This document shows, in pieces, positions 36,481 through 45,593 of a DNA stretch of 49,886 bases. The stretch comes from Chloroflexota bacterium. GTDB taxonomy: Bacteria > Chloroflexota > Dormibacteria > Dormibacterales > Dormibacteraceae. Each line of letters starts with the position of its first letter. Positions within the stretch are counted from its first letter, which is position 1. Location of the stretch: the NCBI GenBank assembly GCA_005881025.1, contig VBFO01000006.1, forward strand, positions 1-49,886, given 5' to 3'. The translations under genes and the position numbers were made by a program. The notes under the pieces are model-generated. The model had not been told where the DNA came from. It ran no database searches and worked only from the letters and a program-made list of their open reading frames with translations.

Positions 36481-37123
36481 AAGGCAGCTCGAGCACCGCG
36501 AATATCACCCCTGCCAGCAACGCCGCCCCCACGATGTACCAGGGCCATGGTCCCAACAGGTCGAGCACGTTGCTGCCAGGCGGCACGCTGCGCAGGAACA
36601 GGTAGTTGCCGTTCGTCAGCAGGTTGGCGAAAGCGTCAAGGACGAGCAGACCGACGCTGAGCCCGAACACACGCACCGCCGCCCACTGGCGGGGGTAGAT
36701 CCGAAGCCCAACCACCAGGAACAGGGCAGCGCCGGGGATGGCCGCATGCTGGATGAAGTACTGGAAGAAGGGGTAGGTGGGGAAGTGGTCGCCGATGTCC
36801 GGCGTCAGGACCCCGTTGGCGGTGCCGGCGATGCCCCAGAAGTAGGTGAGCTCGACGAGCAGCTGCCGGCGCGTCCACAGTGCCGCCACCGCGATGAGAG
36901 CCGCGACGTCACACAGGTGGAGCGGCAGGTCGTTCTGCAGGTTGAAGACACCGTCCCACCACTCCACGGCAAACCAGCTGATCTCGTTGACGGCGATCAG
37001 GATCGCCAGCGCCCGCGCAGCCGGGACCGTCCACGCGCCCGGGCGCATGCGAGCGGAAGTCACAAGCACCGTGATGACGGCCGCGCTTACGGTGACGGTG
37101 AGGATGTGCTCGAAGGAGAACAT
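36419..37123 (-). CDS. TIGR02206/YwaF-like integral membrane protein
   Basis: LQNDLPLHLCDVAALIAVAALWTRRQLLVELTYFWGIAGTANGVLTPDIGDHFPTYPFFQYFIQHA. Confidence 0.8.
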   Translation of the reverse strand: MFSFEHILTVTVSAAVITVLVTSARMRPGAWTVPAARALAILIAVNEISWFAVEWWDGVFNLQNDLPLHLCDVAALIAVAALWTRRQLLVELTYFWGIAGTANGVLTPDIGDHFPTYPFFQYFIQHAAIPGAALFLVVGLRIYPRQWAAVRVFGLSVGLLVLDAFANLLTNGNYLFLRSVPPGSNVLDLLGPWPWYIVGAALLAGVIFAVLELPFRIVGRERARSRISPYPPRA

Positions 37124-37133
37124 CAGCGGAGGG

Positions 37134-38585
37134 TTATCGTGCGACAGGCACGCTTCCGGCGAACTCGCTCATCTCGTCGATGCGCTCGGCGACCAGCTGA
37201 AACCCCCGCTGGAGGCGGCGGTAGAAGGTGGGGCGGGAGAGGTGCAGGCGCTCCATGATCACCTCGTGGCTGCCTACCTTCTTGACGTAATAGTCGAGCA
37301 GCAGGCGTCCCGCTTCGGCGTCTCTTGGCTGGGATGATGCCGCCAGCTCGCTGATCACGTCGACGAGCACCGCGCGCAGGTTTGCGGCCGCCGACCCGCT
37401 GCCCTGGGCCACGCCTGGCAGCCCGCCGAGTGGGCTGCGGCCAAGCGCCTCCGGGGTGCCGAGGTCGTCTAGCGCCGCTCGCACGAGCTGCGGCCGGACG
37501 GTGCTGGCCGGGTCGCGTGTCCACCTGATCTCATTGCGGATCTCCACGGCGACGGGCATGGCTGGGATCAGGGGCGCCACCATCGCCGCGGGCAGGCCGG
37601 CTCGCAGCAGCCTGCCCATAAGCCAGCAGAGCATGATGCAGGCCAGGACCGCGCCCGACCAGAGGGATCCGCCCCAGACAGTGCCGTCGAACAGGATCCG
37701 GCCCATGTAAGCAAGCGCGAATGCGCCACCGATGACCGCACACAGGGATGCCGAAGGGCGGCCGGGCCGGCGCGCAGACCACGCGATCCACGCATCGGCG
37801 GCGAGGCCGGTGATGAACAGCACCGGTACGTACGACACGTGCAGCTTGGTGATGGTGACGAGAAGACCGTGGACCGTGAACACGAAGGTGAGCGATCCCG
37901 GTCGGAGCTTGAACCCGCTGTTCAGGAGCAGCCCCGCGCCCGCGAGGATCAACGACTGAGCCAGCAAAGCAGCCACGCCCACGTTCTTGCCGACCCAGCT
38001 CGGTGTGCCGGCGGGAACCGCGTACTGTGCCGACGCCCATGGATCGATCAGCGGGTGGACGAACTGCAGGGCAAAGGTCAGCACCGACAGCAGCAGCGAC
38101 GCCGACAGCAAGGTCACGACGCCCGCCGTTGTCTCGCCGCGGCGTGCGGCCGCGCGCAGCGGGCCGCTCACCATCACCGCGGCAGCGGCCATCTCGATCA
38201 GGCGTGGTGGAGTGAGCAGGGCATCCAGGCCCACCGCGTCTGGTCCCACCACGCCCTTCGCCCAGTAGCCGTTGTCCACGATCCAGGCGGCGCCGAATAT
38301 GAGCGCAGCGCCAAGCGATCCGATGTACCCGTCGGGAAGGGCGCGATCCCAGGGCTTCCCGGCTCTGAGCCCGGCCCCGAATCCGGCGAACAGAATGGCG
38401 GTGGCTGCAAGCCAGGCGGCAAGGACTATGCCGTAGCCGACGTTGGCGACCGCGTCGATCCGGTTCGGTTGGATCACGTACGCGTAGGAGGTGATGTACG
38501 CACCCAGCACAAGCGCCCCCATCAGGGCCGCCACCACCGCGTCGAAAACGCGAGGATCGGCCACCAAGCTTCGCGCCGACCTCAT
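37134..38585 (-). CDS. Polytopic membrane protein with C-terminal helix-turn-helix
   Basis: 483 aa; many hydrophobic segments then VKKVGSHEVIMERLHLSRPTFYRRLQRGFQLVAERIDEM. Confidence 0.7.
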   Translation of the reverse strand: MRSARSLVADPRVFDAVVAALMGALVLGAYITSYAYVIQPNRIDAVANVGYGIVLAAWLAATAILFAGFGAGLRAGKPWDRALPDGYIGSLGAALIFGAAWIVDNGYWAKGVVGPDAVGLDALLTPPRLIEMAAAAVMVSGPLRAAARRGETTAGVVTLLSASLLLSVLTFALQFVHPLIDPWASAQYAVPAGTPSWVGKNVGVAALLAQSLILAGAGLLLNSGFKLRPGSLTFVFTVHGLLVTITKLHVSYVPVLFITGLAADAWIAWSARRPGRPSASLCAVIGGAFALAYMGRILFDGTVWGGSLWSGAVLACIMLCWLMGRLLRAGLPAAMVAPLIPAMPVAVEIRNEIRWTRDPASTVRPQLVRAALDDLGTPEALGRSPLGGLPGVAQGSGSAAANLRAVLVDVISELAASSQPRDAEAGRLLLDYYVKKVGSHEVIMERLHLSRPTFYRRLQRGFQLVAERIDEMSEFAGSVPVAR

Positions 38586-38620
38586 GCCGGGCCAAACATA
38601 CTCGCGGCGGCCTGCATTTT

Positions 38621-38664
38621 TGAGACCAGTTTCGAGACCGAGCTGAGACTGGCTGTGAGACCGG
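38621..38664. promoter_or_regulatory. Four phased direct repeats (TGAGACCRG iterons)
   Basis: GAGACC/T cores at 38622, 38634, 38645, 38657 (spacing 12, 11, 12 bp) in a divergent intergenic region. Confidence 0.75.
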
Positions 38665-38718
38665 ATCTGCAGAACATCGGTGGCGTTCCGGCCACCAGTT
38701 GCTCAGCAGGAGGATCCC

Positions 38719-39480
38719 ATGGCCATCAATCGCGAGTTCGACAGCATCGTGACCGTCGAGCCGCCCCCCGACGGGGCAGCGCCCGTATACCCGGAAGCCC
38801 TGAGTGCGGCCATTGCCGAGCCGCAAGCGATCCCGCAGACCGCGTTCCCAACATTCATCGAGCCTGTGGCTTCGGCGCCCGAAATCATGGTCGCGCCGGT
38901 TGCGCCGCGACAGGCGCGTAGGCGCCCGAGGTGGGTCGTGCCATCGGCCATCGCTGCCGTTGGACTCATCGCGTCAGGCACGCTCGGCTACTTCCTCTAC
39001 ACGACCAACTCGGAGCTCAACTCGACCAGGCACCGGCTCGCGGTGACCCAGCAGACGCTGGAGACCACCCAGCACCAGCTGGCCGACGCGAAGCTTGACC
39101 TCGCCACCAGGCAGCAGATCGAGAGGTACGTCTACCTCGTGACCGCAGACGCAGGCAAGGTCAACGTGGACTACAACCAGGTCGAGCTCTGTGACAGCTA
39201 CAGCACGTGCCGGTTTGCCGCGCAGGCGGCGCTGACCGACATGCAGTCACTTCAGACCGACCGCCACTCGCTGGTCGTGCCGGTTGACCTCGCCAACGCA
39301 GACAGCCAGCTCGGTGACAGCTTGAGCGCCGGCATCGCGGCGCTTCAGGAGCTCATCAGCGGGATGGACACCGACAACGTCAGCAAGATCAGGGATGGAT
39401 TCAAGAAGCTGGAAGGCGCGATGCTGACCATGTCCAAGGCCGAGGTCGTGCTCGGTTCAGAGCTCAGGCAGCAGGCGTGA
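38719..39480 (+). CDS. Single-pass membrane protein with coiled-coil region, unknown function
   Basis: Pro-rich N-terminus, TM WVVPSAIAAVGLIASGTLGYFLY, then a coiled coil; GCAGGAGGATCCC upstream of ATG. Confidence 0.7.
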   Translation: MAINREFDSIVTVEPPPDGAAPVYPEALSAAIAEPQAIPQTAFPTFIEPVASAPEIMVAPVAPRQARRRPRWVVPSAIAAVGLIASGTLGYFLYTTNSELNSTRHRLAVTQQTLETTQHQLADAKLDLATRQQIERYVYLVTADAGKVNVDYNQVELCDSYSTCRFAAQAALTDMQSLQTDRHSLVVPVDLANADSQLGDSLSAGIAALQELISGMDTDNVSKIRDGFKKLEGAMLTMSKAEVVLGSELRQQA

Positions 39481-40238
39481 CCTTCCGTATCGGACGTATC
39501 GCTTCAATGGCGGCGGTGGCGCTCATCGTGGGCGCCGCCGGCGCCGCGGCCGGACTCGAGTGGCGCGCGAGTGCAGGCGAGGCGCAGACGCTTGCGTCGC
39601 AGACAAGAACCATCAACCACCTTCAGGATGAGGTCAGCTCGCTCGAGAGGTTTCTCTCCTCGCATCCTGAGTGGAGCGCTGTCGCGGACCGCGTGGAGCC
39701 GTCTGTGGTCACGGTCGAGACGGACGATGATCTCGGCTCCGGCTGGGTCGCGCACGCAGACGCGGGCGGATCCGACATAGTCACGAACTTTCACGTGGTC
39801 GAGTCCGCATATGCGGTCGGGGTCCGGTCGGTGGAGGTGTTTCACTTCGACCAGGAGCTGAAGGGCACCATCGTGCGCGTGGACCGAACCGATGATCTCG
39901 CGGTGGTTCATGTCAGCGAGCGTCTGCCGGCTCTGACCGCTGTGACAGCCAGGCCGAAGGCGGGCACCTGGGTGATGGCCGTCGGCGCACCGTTGGGCTT
40001 GAGCCAGTCGGTGTCGGTGGGCGTGATCGCGGCGTATCGCAGCATCGAAGGCAGCGATTACGTTCAGTTCACAGCGCAGATCAGCCCCGGCAACAGCGGC
40101 GGTCCAGTCACCGACCAGCAGGGTCGCGTGGTCGGCATCGCCACCGGCAAGCTCGTATATCCGGGATCCGAGGGTCTGGGTTTTGCGATCCCTGTCCAGA
40201 CCGCTTGCGCGAGCCTCGTCGCGTGCGAGCAAGCTTGA
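39477..40238 (+). CDS. Trypsin-like (S1C/HtrA-like) serine protease, membrane-anchored
   Basis: VTNFHVVES, DDLAVVHV, QISPGNSGGPVTDQQGRVVGIATG catalytic triad motifs; 4-bp overlap. Confidence 0.85.
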   Translation: MTFRIGRIASMAAVALIVGAAGAAAGLEWRASAGEAQTLASQTRTINHLQDEVSSLERFLSSHPEWSAVADRVEPSVVTVETDDDLGSGWVAHADAGGSDIVTNFHVVESAYAVGVRSVEVFHFDQELKGTIVRVDRTDDLAVVHVSERLPALTAVTARPKAGTWVMAVGAPLGLSQSVSVGVIAAYRSIEGSDYVQFTAQISPGNSGGPVTDQQGRVVGIATGKLVYPGSEGLGFAIPVQTACASLVACEQA

Positions 40239-41716
40239 GCGCGGTGAGCACCACGGCCAGAGCGACGCTGGAGCGGCCGGCCGCGCCGGCCCGGTCGCGC
40301 ATGGGTCTTGGCCGGCTGCTGTCGATCAACTCGATGTGGTTCGGGCAGGGCGCTCACTGGCCGCCGATCACATTCATCCTCGTGCCCGCAACCGCCGTGC
40401 TCATCGCGGGCAAGTCCGCGGACCTTCTCATCGGCAACGTGAGCGCGGCGGGCAACGTGTTCGCGCTCATTGCGCCGATCCTGGCCGGCTGGTTGAGCGA
40501 CAGGACGAGCACACGGTGGGGAAGACGGCGTCCCTGGATCGCGGCCGGCACCCTGGTGAATCTCGCGGGCATCGCCCTGCTCGCCTTCTCCGGTTCCCCG
40601 CTTTCGTTCGCCCTGGCCTACATGCTCGTCCAGCTGACCTTCAATCTCGCGGGCGGCGCTTACGCGGCGGTCATCCCTGACGTCGTGCCGGAGCAGGATC
40701 GTGGCCGGGCATCCGGACTGCTGGGCATGATGAACGCGCTCGGGGCGGTGCTCGGCCTGGCCGCGGTCACGGGCGCGGCGGCGCTGTTTCACGGCCGCAC
40801 CGCGATCGTTGTCGGCTACTCGGCCGTCGCAGTCATCCTGCTGGTGACGACTGTCATCACCCTGGTCGCGGTGCGCGAGCCGCCGGCAGGTGCGCGCCAC
40901 GAGTCAGCGCAGCTGAATCCTCGCGTCAGCCTGGTGGCGGGCCTGGCAGCTCTGGCGGTCGCAGCGTGGATCGCCTACCTCCTGATCCCTGCCGGTCGGT
41001 TCACGATGGCGATCGCCCTGACGGGGGCTGCCGCGGCCGTGCTGACCGTGTTGATCGCGATCAGAGAGCCGGCGATCACTGGCTTCTTCGCCGCCTTCCG
41101 CAGCCGCGACTTCTTCTGGACGTTCGCCACGCGGGCGCTGGTCATGATGGGCATCGCCACCATCCAGCCCTGGCTCGGCCTGTACTTCAAGGACGTGCTC
41201 GGACGTCCCGACTGGACCACGCTTGCAGGCCTGTGGGGGCTCACCTTGCTGGGCGGTGCGATTGTGCCTGGGGTGGTCGGCGGCCACCTCTCCGATCGAA
41301 TCCACCGCCGGAAGCCTTTCGTCTACATCGCGGGAGTGGTGATGGGGCTTGTCGCCTCGGTTTTGCTCTTCGGCCTGCTGCGCAACGTCGCCCTGATCTT
41401 CGTGCTCGGCTTCATCTTCGGAATCGGCTACGGCCTGTACGTGGCCGTGGACTGGGCGCTGGCGTGCGACGTGCTGCCAGACCGCGAGACGTCGTCAGGC
41501 CGGGACATGGGCCTGTGGCACATCGCCTTCACCCTGCCGCCGGCCCTCGCGCCGGCGCTCTTTGCGCCGATTCTGCACATCTTCAATGCCTCCGGTCATG
41601 TGGTGCTGGGCTTGACGACAGGTGATTTCCTCGGCTTCAGGCTCGTCTTCGCGGGCGCTGTGGTCTGGTTCGTGCTCGGGACGTTCTTCGTCAGCCGCAT
41701 CCGAGGCGTGCGCTGA
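40235..41716 (+). CDS. MFS transporter
   Basis: AGWLSDRTSTRWGRRRPWI and GGHLSDRIHRRKPFVYIAG loops, ~12 TM; TTG start overlapping the upstream stop. Confidence 0.88.
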   Translation: MSAVSTTARATLERPAAPARSRMGLGRLLSINSMWFGQGAHWPPITFILVPATAVLIAGKSADLLIGNVSAAGNVFALIAPILAGWLSDRTSTRWGRRRPWIAAGTLVNLAGIALLAFSGSPLSFALAYMLVQLTFNLAGGAYAAVIPDVVPEQDRGRASGLLGMMNALGAVLGLAAVTGAAALFHGRTAIVVGYSAVAVILLVTTVITLVAVREPPAGARHESAQLNPRVSLVAGLAALAVAAWIAYLLIPAGRFTMAIALTGAAAAVLTVLIAIREPAITGFFAAFRSRDFFWTFATRALVMMGIATIQPWLGLYFKDVLGRPDWTTLAGLWGLTLLGGAIVPGVVGGHLSDRIHRRKPFVYIAGVVMGLVASVLLFGLLRNVALIFVLGFIFGIGYGLYVAVDWALACDVLPDRETSSGRDMGLWHIAFTLPPALAPALFAPILHIFNASGHVVLGLTTGDFLGFRLVFAGAVVWFVLGTFFVSRIRGVR

Positions 41717-41761
41717 CCCTCGCTGTAACGCTCCGTCCTCGAGCGACACCAAGCCAGTGGT

Positions 41762-42406
41762 GTGTCCGCGTCTATTCTTTGGCGGGGGTTGAGCAGGAGG
41801 CCCGACGATTCAGACCTCGCCGCGCTCAAAGCCGGTGACGAGGCAGTGTTTCAGGCGCTGGTGCAGCGCTATCACGGGCCTCTCATGAGACTCGCCGTCG
41901 GTTACGTGCGCGATCGCTCGGCCGCGGAGGACGTGGTGCAGGAAACATGGCTGACCTGCTTGCGCAGCCTGGATCGCTTCGAGGGCCGGTCGAGCCTCAA
42001 GACGTGGATCTTTGGCATTGCCCTGAACGTGGCCCGAACACGCCGCCGCAAAGATGCCCGCGTGCTTCCTTTCGCTTCTCTCTTCAGGCGGGACGATTCC
42101 GACTCGAGCGCGCCGACGGTCGACCCGCGGCGATTCGGGTCCGAAGGAAAGTGGAGGACACCACCTGACGATTGGAGCAACGTGCCGGAGTCGCATGTGC
42201 TCAGCCGCGAGACGCTCGACCGGGTGAGAAGCGCCATCGACAGGCTGCCGCCGCGCCAGCGCGAGGTCATCATCCTTCGCGACGTCGCGGGCTTCGACGC
42301 GCAGGCGGTGTCAGCCGTGCTGGCGATCACTCCCGAAAACCAGCGGGTGCGGCTGCATCGGGCACGCGCCGCCGTACGCAAGGTGCTCGAGGAGTACCTC
42401 CGATGA
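41762..42406 (+). CDS. RNA polymerase sigma factor, ECF (sigma-70 family)
   Basis: VRDRSAAEDVVQETWLTCLRSLDRFEGRSSLKTWIFGIALNVARTRRRK and IDRLPPRQREVIILRDVAGFDAQAVSAVL; start could be TTG 41789. Confidence 0.9.
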   Translation: MSASILWRGLSRRPDDSDLAALKAGDEAVFQALVQRYHGPLMRLAVGYVRDRSAAEDVVQETWLTCLRSLDRFEGRSSLKTWIFGIALNVARTRRRKDARVLPFASLFRRDDSDSSAPTVDPRRFGSEGKWRTPPDDWSNVPESHVLSRETLDRVRSAIDRLPPRQREVIILRDVAGFDAQAVSAVLAITPENQRVRLHRARAAVRKVLEEYLR

Positions 42407-42642
42407 TCTGCCGTGAGGTTGTGGAGCTGATGACCGACTACCTCGATGGTGCCCTCTCGCAAGAGGATCGGGCGCGGTTTGAAGACCACATCGCTGGATG
42501 CAACGGATGCACCGCTTATCTCGAGCAGCTGCGGCGAACACGCAGCGTGATCGGCCGGCTGGCGGCCGAGCCGGTGCCGGCCGGCCTGGAGGCCGAACTA
42601 CTTTCGGCGTTCAGGTCCTGGCGGTCAGGACCTCGTCCGTAA
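42403..42642 (+). CDS. Anti-sigma factor-like zinc-finger (zf-HC2) protein
   Basis: CREVVELMTDYLDGALSQEDRARFEDHIAGCNGCTAYLEQL; ATGA overlap with the sigma gene. Confidence 0.85.
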   Translation: MICREVVELMTDYLDGALSQEDRARFEDHIAGCNGCTAYLEQLRRTRSVIGRLAAEPVPAGLEAELLSAFRSWRSGPRP

Positions 42643-42730
42643 CGCCCGAGACGCATCGACGCACTCAACCTCCATGCGGCCCTCGATTCGTGCACTGGCA
42701 GGGCCGCTGGTTTCAAGGAGGAGCTTTACG

Positions 42731-43894
42731 GTGCGAACAGTATTGCGATTGGCATCGGCGGTCGGGCTGATGGCGGCGGTCGTGGCGGGAACATCGATTG
42801 TCGCCAGCGCTGCGGGGAGCACGACCCACGTTTACGTAAACGACAACACGAAGGGCACGAACACCATCGCTGCCTTCTCGCGTGCGGCCGACGGAACCCT
42901 GACGCCTCTTGCCGGCTCACCGTATGTCGCGGGCGGCGCCGGGACTGGCGTACTGATCGGATCGCAGGGGGCACTGCAGACCGCCGCCGGCGGCCGTTAC
43001 CTGCTGGCGGCCGACGCCGGCAGCAACCAGGTGTCTGTGCTGCGCATCGGGCCTGACGGATCGCTCAGGGCGGTCGAGGGGAGCCCGTTCTCGTCCCGCG
43101 GAATCCGGCCGATCAGCATCGCGGTCCACGGCAACCTCGTCTATGTCGCCAACTTGGGCGATGGCGCCTCCGGCAGCAACTACACGGGCTTCAGGCTCAA
43201 CCCCGAGGGGAGGCTCATCGCGATCCCCGGGTCGACCTTCTCGCTTCCCAACACCGCCAACCCCGGCGACATCCTCTTCAACTCGACAGGAACCAACCTG
43301 ATCGGCGTCGAGGTCGGAACAGGTGATTCGAGCACCTGGCTGATCGACAGCTTCACAGTCAGCCCCAACGGACGGCTGATCCCCGCAACCGGATCGCCGT
43401 TTGCCGCCCAGTCGGCAGGTCCGTTCGGCAGCGAGTTCTCGCCGACGAACCCCGCCCACCTGTACGTCTCCAACGCCCACGCCGGCGGCGCCAACGGAAC
43501 CGTGTCGGCGTTCAGCGTCTACCGGAGCGGAGCCGTTTCTTCCATCGGCGCGTCGCCTTATGCCGACGGCCAGACCGCCCCTTGCTGGGTCGAGATCACC
43601 CACGATGGAAACTTTCTATTCGCGGTCAACACCGGCAGCACGACTCTTTCCAGCTACGCCATTCAGTCCGATGGCTCGCTGCAGCTGATCGGCAGCACCG
43701 GGTTCAGCAGCGGAACCGGCATCAGGCCGTTTGACGCTCGCCTCGACCCCTCCGGCTCGACCCTCTACGTCGTCGACGCGGCGCTTGACGCCGTAAGCGC
43801 GTTCGCCGTCAGCGGAGGTTCTCTGACCGAGCTTCCGCAGTCTCCATTCGCACTTCCCTCCGGTGCGACCCCGTTCGGGATCGTGGCGGCCTGA
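42731..43894 (+). CDS. Secreted beta-propeller protein (6-phosphogluconolactonase/YVTN-like)
   Basis: Signal peptide; repeated VSAFSV/YVSNAHAGG/GSPF propeller blades; GTG start with GGAGG upstream. Confidence 0.8.
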   Translation: MRTVLRLASAVGLMAAVVAGTSIVASAAGSTTHVYVNDNTKGTNTIAAFSRAADGTLTPLAGSPYVAGGAGTGVLIGSQGALQTAAGGRYLLAADAGSNQVSVLRIGPDGSLRAVEGSPFSSRGIRPISIAVHGNLVYVANLGDGASGSNYTGFRLNPEGRLIAIPGSTFSLPNTANPGDILFNSTGTNLIGVEVGTGDSSTWLIDSFTVSPNGRLIPATGSPFAAQSAGPFGSEFSPTNPAHLYVSNAHAGGANGTVSAFSVYRSGAVSSIGASPYADGQTAPCWVEITHDGNFLFAVNTGSTTLSSYAIQSDGSLQLIGSTGFSSGTGIRPFDARLDPSGSTLYVVDAALDAVSAFAVSGGSLTELPQSPFALPSGATPFGIVAA

Positions 43895-43980
43895 TCGGAT
43901 CCGACATCCGCTCCTCCCCGATGTGGGGAGGAGCGGGCCGAAGAGGTCTATTAGTCTTGACCCAGTCAAGGAGGTAGGGA

Positions 43981-44586
43981 TTGGCTTTCATCTCTCGCGG
44001 GTTCAAGGGCAAGCGCCGCACCGACGTCAGCTCGTCGAGGGTCCCGCCCGGGCAGCATGTCGTCAATGACTTCCCGGTTCTGTCCGCCGGGCCGACGCCA
44101 CACATTCCGATGGAACGTTGGTTGTTCACCATCGACGGCGAGATCGATGAGCCCAGGAACTGGACCTGGGACCAGTTCAAGGCGCTCCCCACCGAGGAGA
44201 TCACCGTTGACATCCACTGCGTCACCAAATGGACGAAGCTGGACACGAAATGGAAGGGCGTCTCGATCGACACCCTGATGGAAGGAGTGGAGACGGCCGC
44301 CGAGTTCGTGGTCGCTAAGAGCGCGGGCGGTTACACGACCAACCTCCCGTTGGACGAGATCACCGGTCACAAGGCCTGGGTCGCATATGAGTACGACGGC
44401 GAACCTCTTCACCCTGAGCACGGTGGCCCGGCCCGACTGTTGGTCCCTCACCTCTATTTGTGGAAGAGCGCGAAATGGGTCTGGGGTCTGACGCTTGCGA
44501 AAGAGGACCAGCCAGGGTTCTGGGAAACGAACGGATACAACAACCACGGAGATCCATGGCGAGAGGAGCGGTACTGGGGAGACTAG
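43981..44586 (+). CDS. Sulfite oxidase-like molybdopterin-dependent oxidoreductase
   Basis: WLFTIDGEIDEPRNWTWDQFKALPTEEITVDIHCVTKWTKLDTKWKGVSIDTL, GGPARLLVPHLYLWKSAKWV; TTG start with GGAGG. Confidence 0.9.
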   Translation: MAFISRGFKGKRRTDVSSSRVPPGQHVVNDFPVLSAGPTPHIPMERWLFTIDGEIDEPRNWTWDQFKALPTEEITVDIHCVTKWTKLDTKWKGVSIDTLMEGVETAAEFVVAKSAGGYTTNLPLDEITGHKAWVAYEYDGEPLHPEHGGPARLLVPHLYLWKSAKWVWGLTLAKEDQPGFWETNGYNNHGDPWREERYWGD

Positions 44587-45308
44587 CCTGGAAAATCGGC
44601 GAGATCACCGACGTCATCCGGGAGACGCCGAATGTGGCGAGCCTTCTCATCGATGTTCCGGATTGGCCGGGGCACCTTGCGGGGCAGCACGTCGACGTGC
44701 GCCTGACGGCCGACGATGGCTACCAGGCCCAGCGCAGCTACTCCATAGCCTCTGCACCCCAGGACCCGCGAGTCGCTATCACAGTGGAGCGGCTGGAGGA
44801 TGGCGAGGTGTCTCCCTACCTCGTGGGCGAGCTGCGTGCAAAGGACAAGCTCGAGCTGAGGGGACCCATCGGAGGCTACTTCGTGTGGAAGGCGGACGAT
44901 CCACGGCCGCTTCTGCTGATCGGTGGAGGGTCGGGAGTCGTGCCGCTGATGGCGATGATCCGCCACCGCGCAGCGGCGGACACCAAGCCTCCGGTGCGAT
45001 TCCTCTACTCGTCGCGCACCATCGAGGACGTCATCTATCGGCAGGAGCTGGAGAGACTGACGGCGACCGGCGACTCCCTGGACGTCCGGCACACCTTGAC
45101 CCGCGCCCAACCACCCGGATGGAAAGGCTATTCGCGACGTCTCGACCGCCAGATGATCGACGACGTCGCCTGGCCCGCACACGATTCACCCGTAGCCTTT
45201 GTCTGCGGCCCCACGTCTTTCGTCGAGGCGGCCGCGAATCTGCTCGTCGAGCACGGCTACGACCAGGCCTGGATCAAGACCGAGCGCTTCGGCGCCACAG
45301 GAGGTTGA
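44556..45308 (+). CDS. FAD/NAD(P)-binding ferredoxin reductase-like oxidoreductase
   Basis: RSYSIASAPQDPR, LLIGGGSGVVPLMAMIRH, FVCGPTSFVEAAANLLVEHGYDQAWIKTERFG. Confidence 0.88.
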   Translation: MARGAVLGRLAWKIGEITDVIRETPNVASLLIDVPDWPGHLAGQHVDVRLTADDGYQAQRSYSIASAPQDPRVAITVERLEDGEVSPYLVGELRAKDKLELRGPIGGYFVWKADDPRPLLLIGGGSGVVPLMAMIRHRAAADTKPPVRFLYSSRTIEDVIYRQELERLTATGDSLDVRHTLTRAQPPGWKGYSRRLDRQMIDDVAWPAHDSPVAFVCGPTSFVEAAANLLVEHGYDQAWIKTERFGATGG

Positions 45309-45313
45309 GCAAC

Positions 45314-45589
45314 ATGCAGCGTACGTCCGACCTGAAGCTGGACGGCAACGCGATCGGCGGGCTGCTTGGCGAGATCTTCTCCCTGGAGATGACGGCCGCC
45401 GAAAGCACATGCGGCGGGTGTGGCGCCATCAACGCGATCGGGCGCGTTGACGTTTACACGAATGCTCCCGGCGTGGTCATGCGGTGTCCCTCATGCACCC
45501 ACGTGCTGATGAGGATCGTGCGTGGCAAGGGTCGCTACTGGATCGACCTTTCGGGGATCCGCACGCTGGAGCTGAAAGCCGGCCCGTAA
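45314..45589 (+). CDS. DUF6510-like small zinc-ribbon protein
   Basis: LDGNAIGGLLGEIFSLEMTAAESTCGGCGAINAIG...MRCPSCTHVLMRI, two CxxC pairs. Confidence 0.75.
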   Translation: MQRTSDLKLDGNAIGGLLGEIFSLEMTAAESTCGGCGAINAIGRVDVYTNAPGVVMRCPSCTHVLMRIVRGKGRYWIDLSGIRTLELKAGP

Positions 45590-45593
45590 CGGC

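Noticed and set aside
37531-38826. 431-aa minus-strand ORF
   Set aside because: Alternative-frame shadow of the membrane-HTH gene; Arg/Gly-rich and lacking hydrophobic periodicity.
44495-45313. Upstream part of the 364-aa ORF 44495..45589
   Set aside because: Out-of-frame with the ferredoxin reductase; only the C-terminal 91 aa (ATG 45314) is a credible protein.
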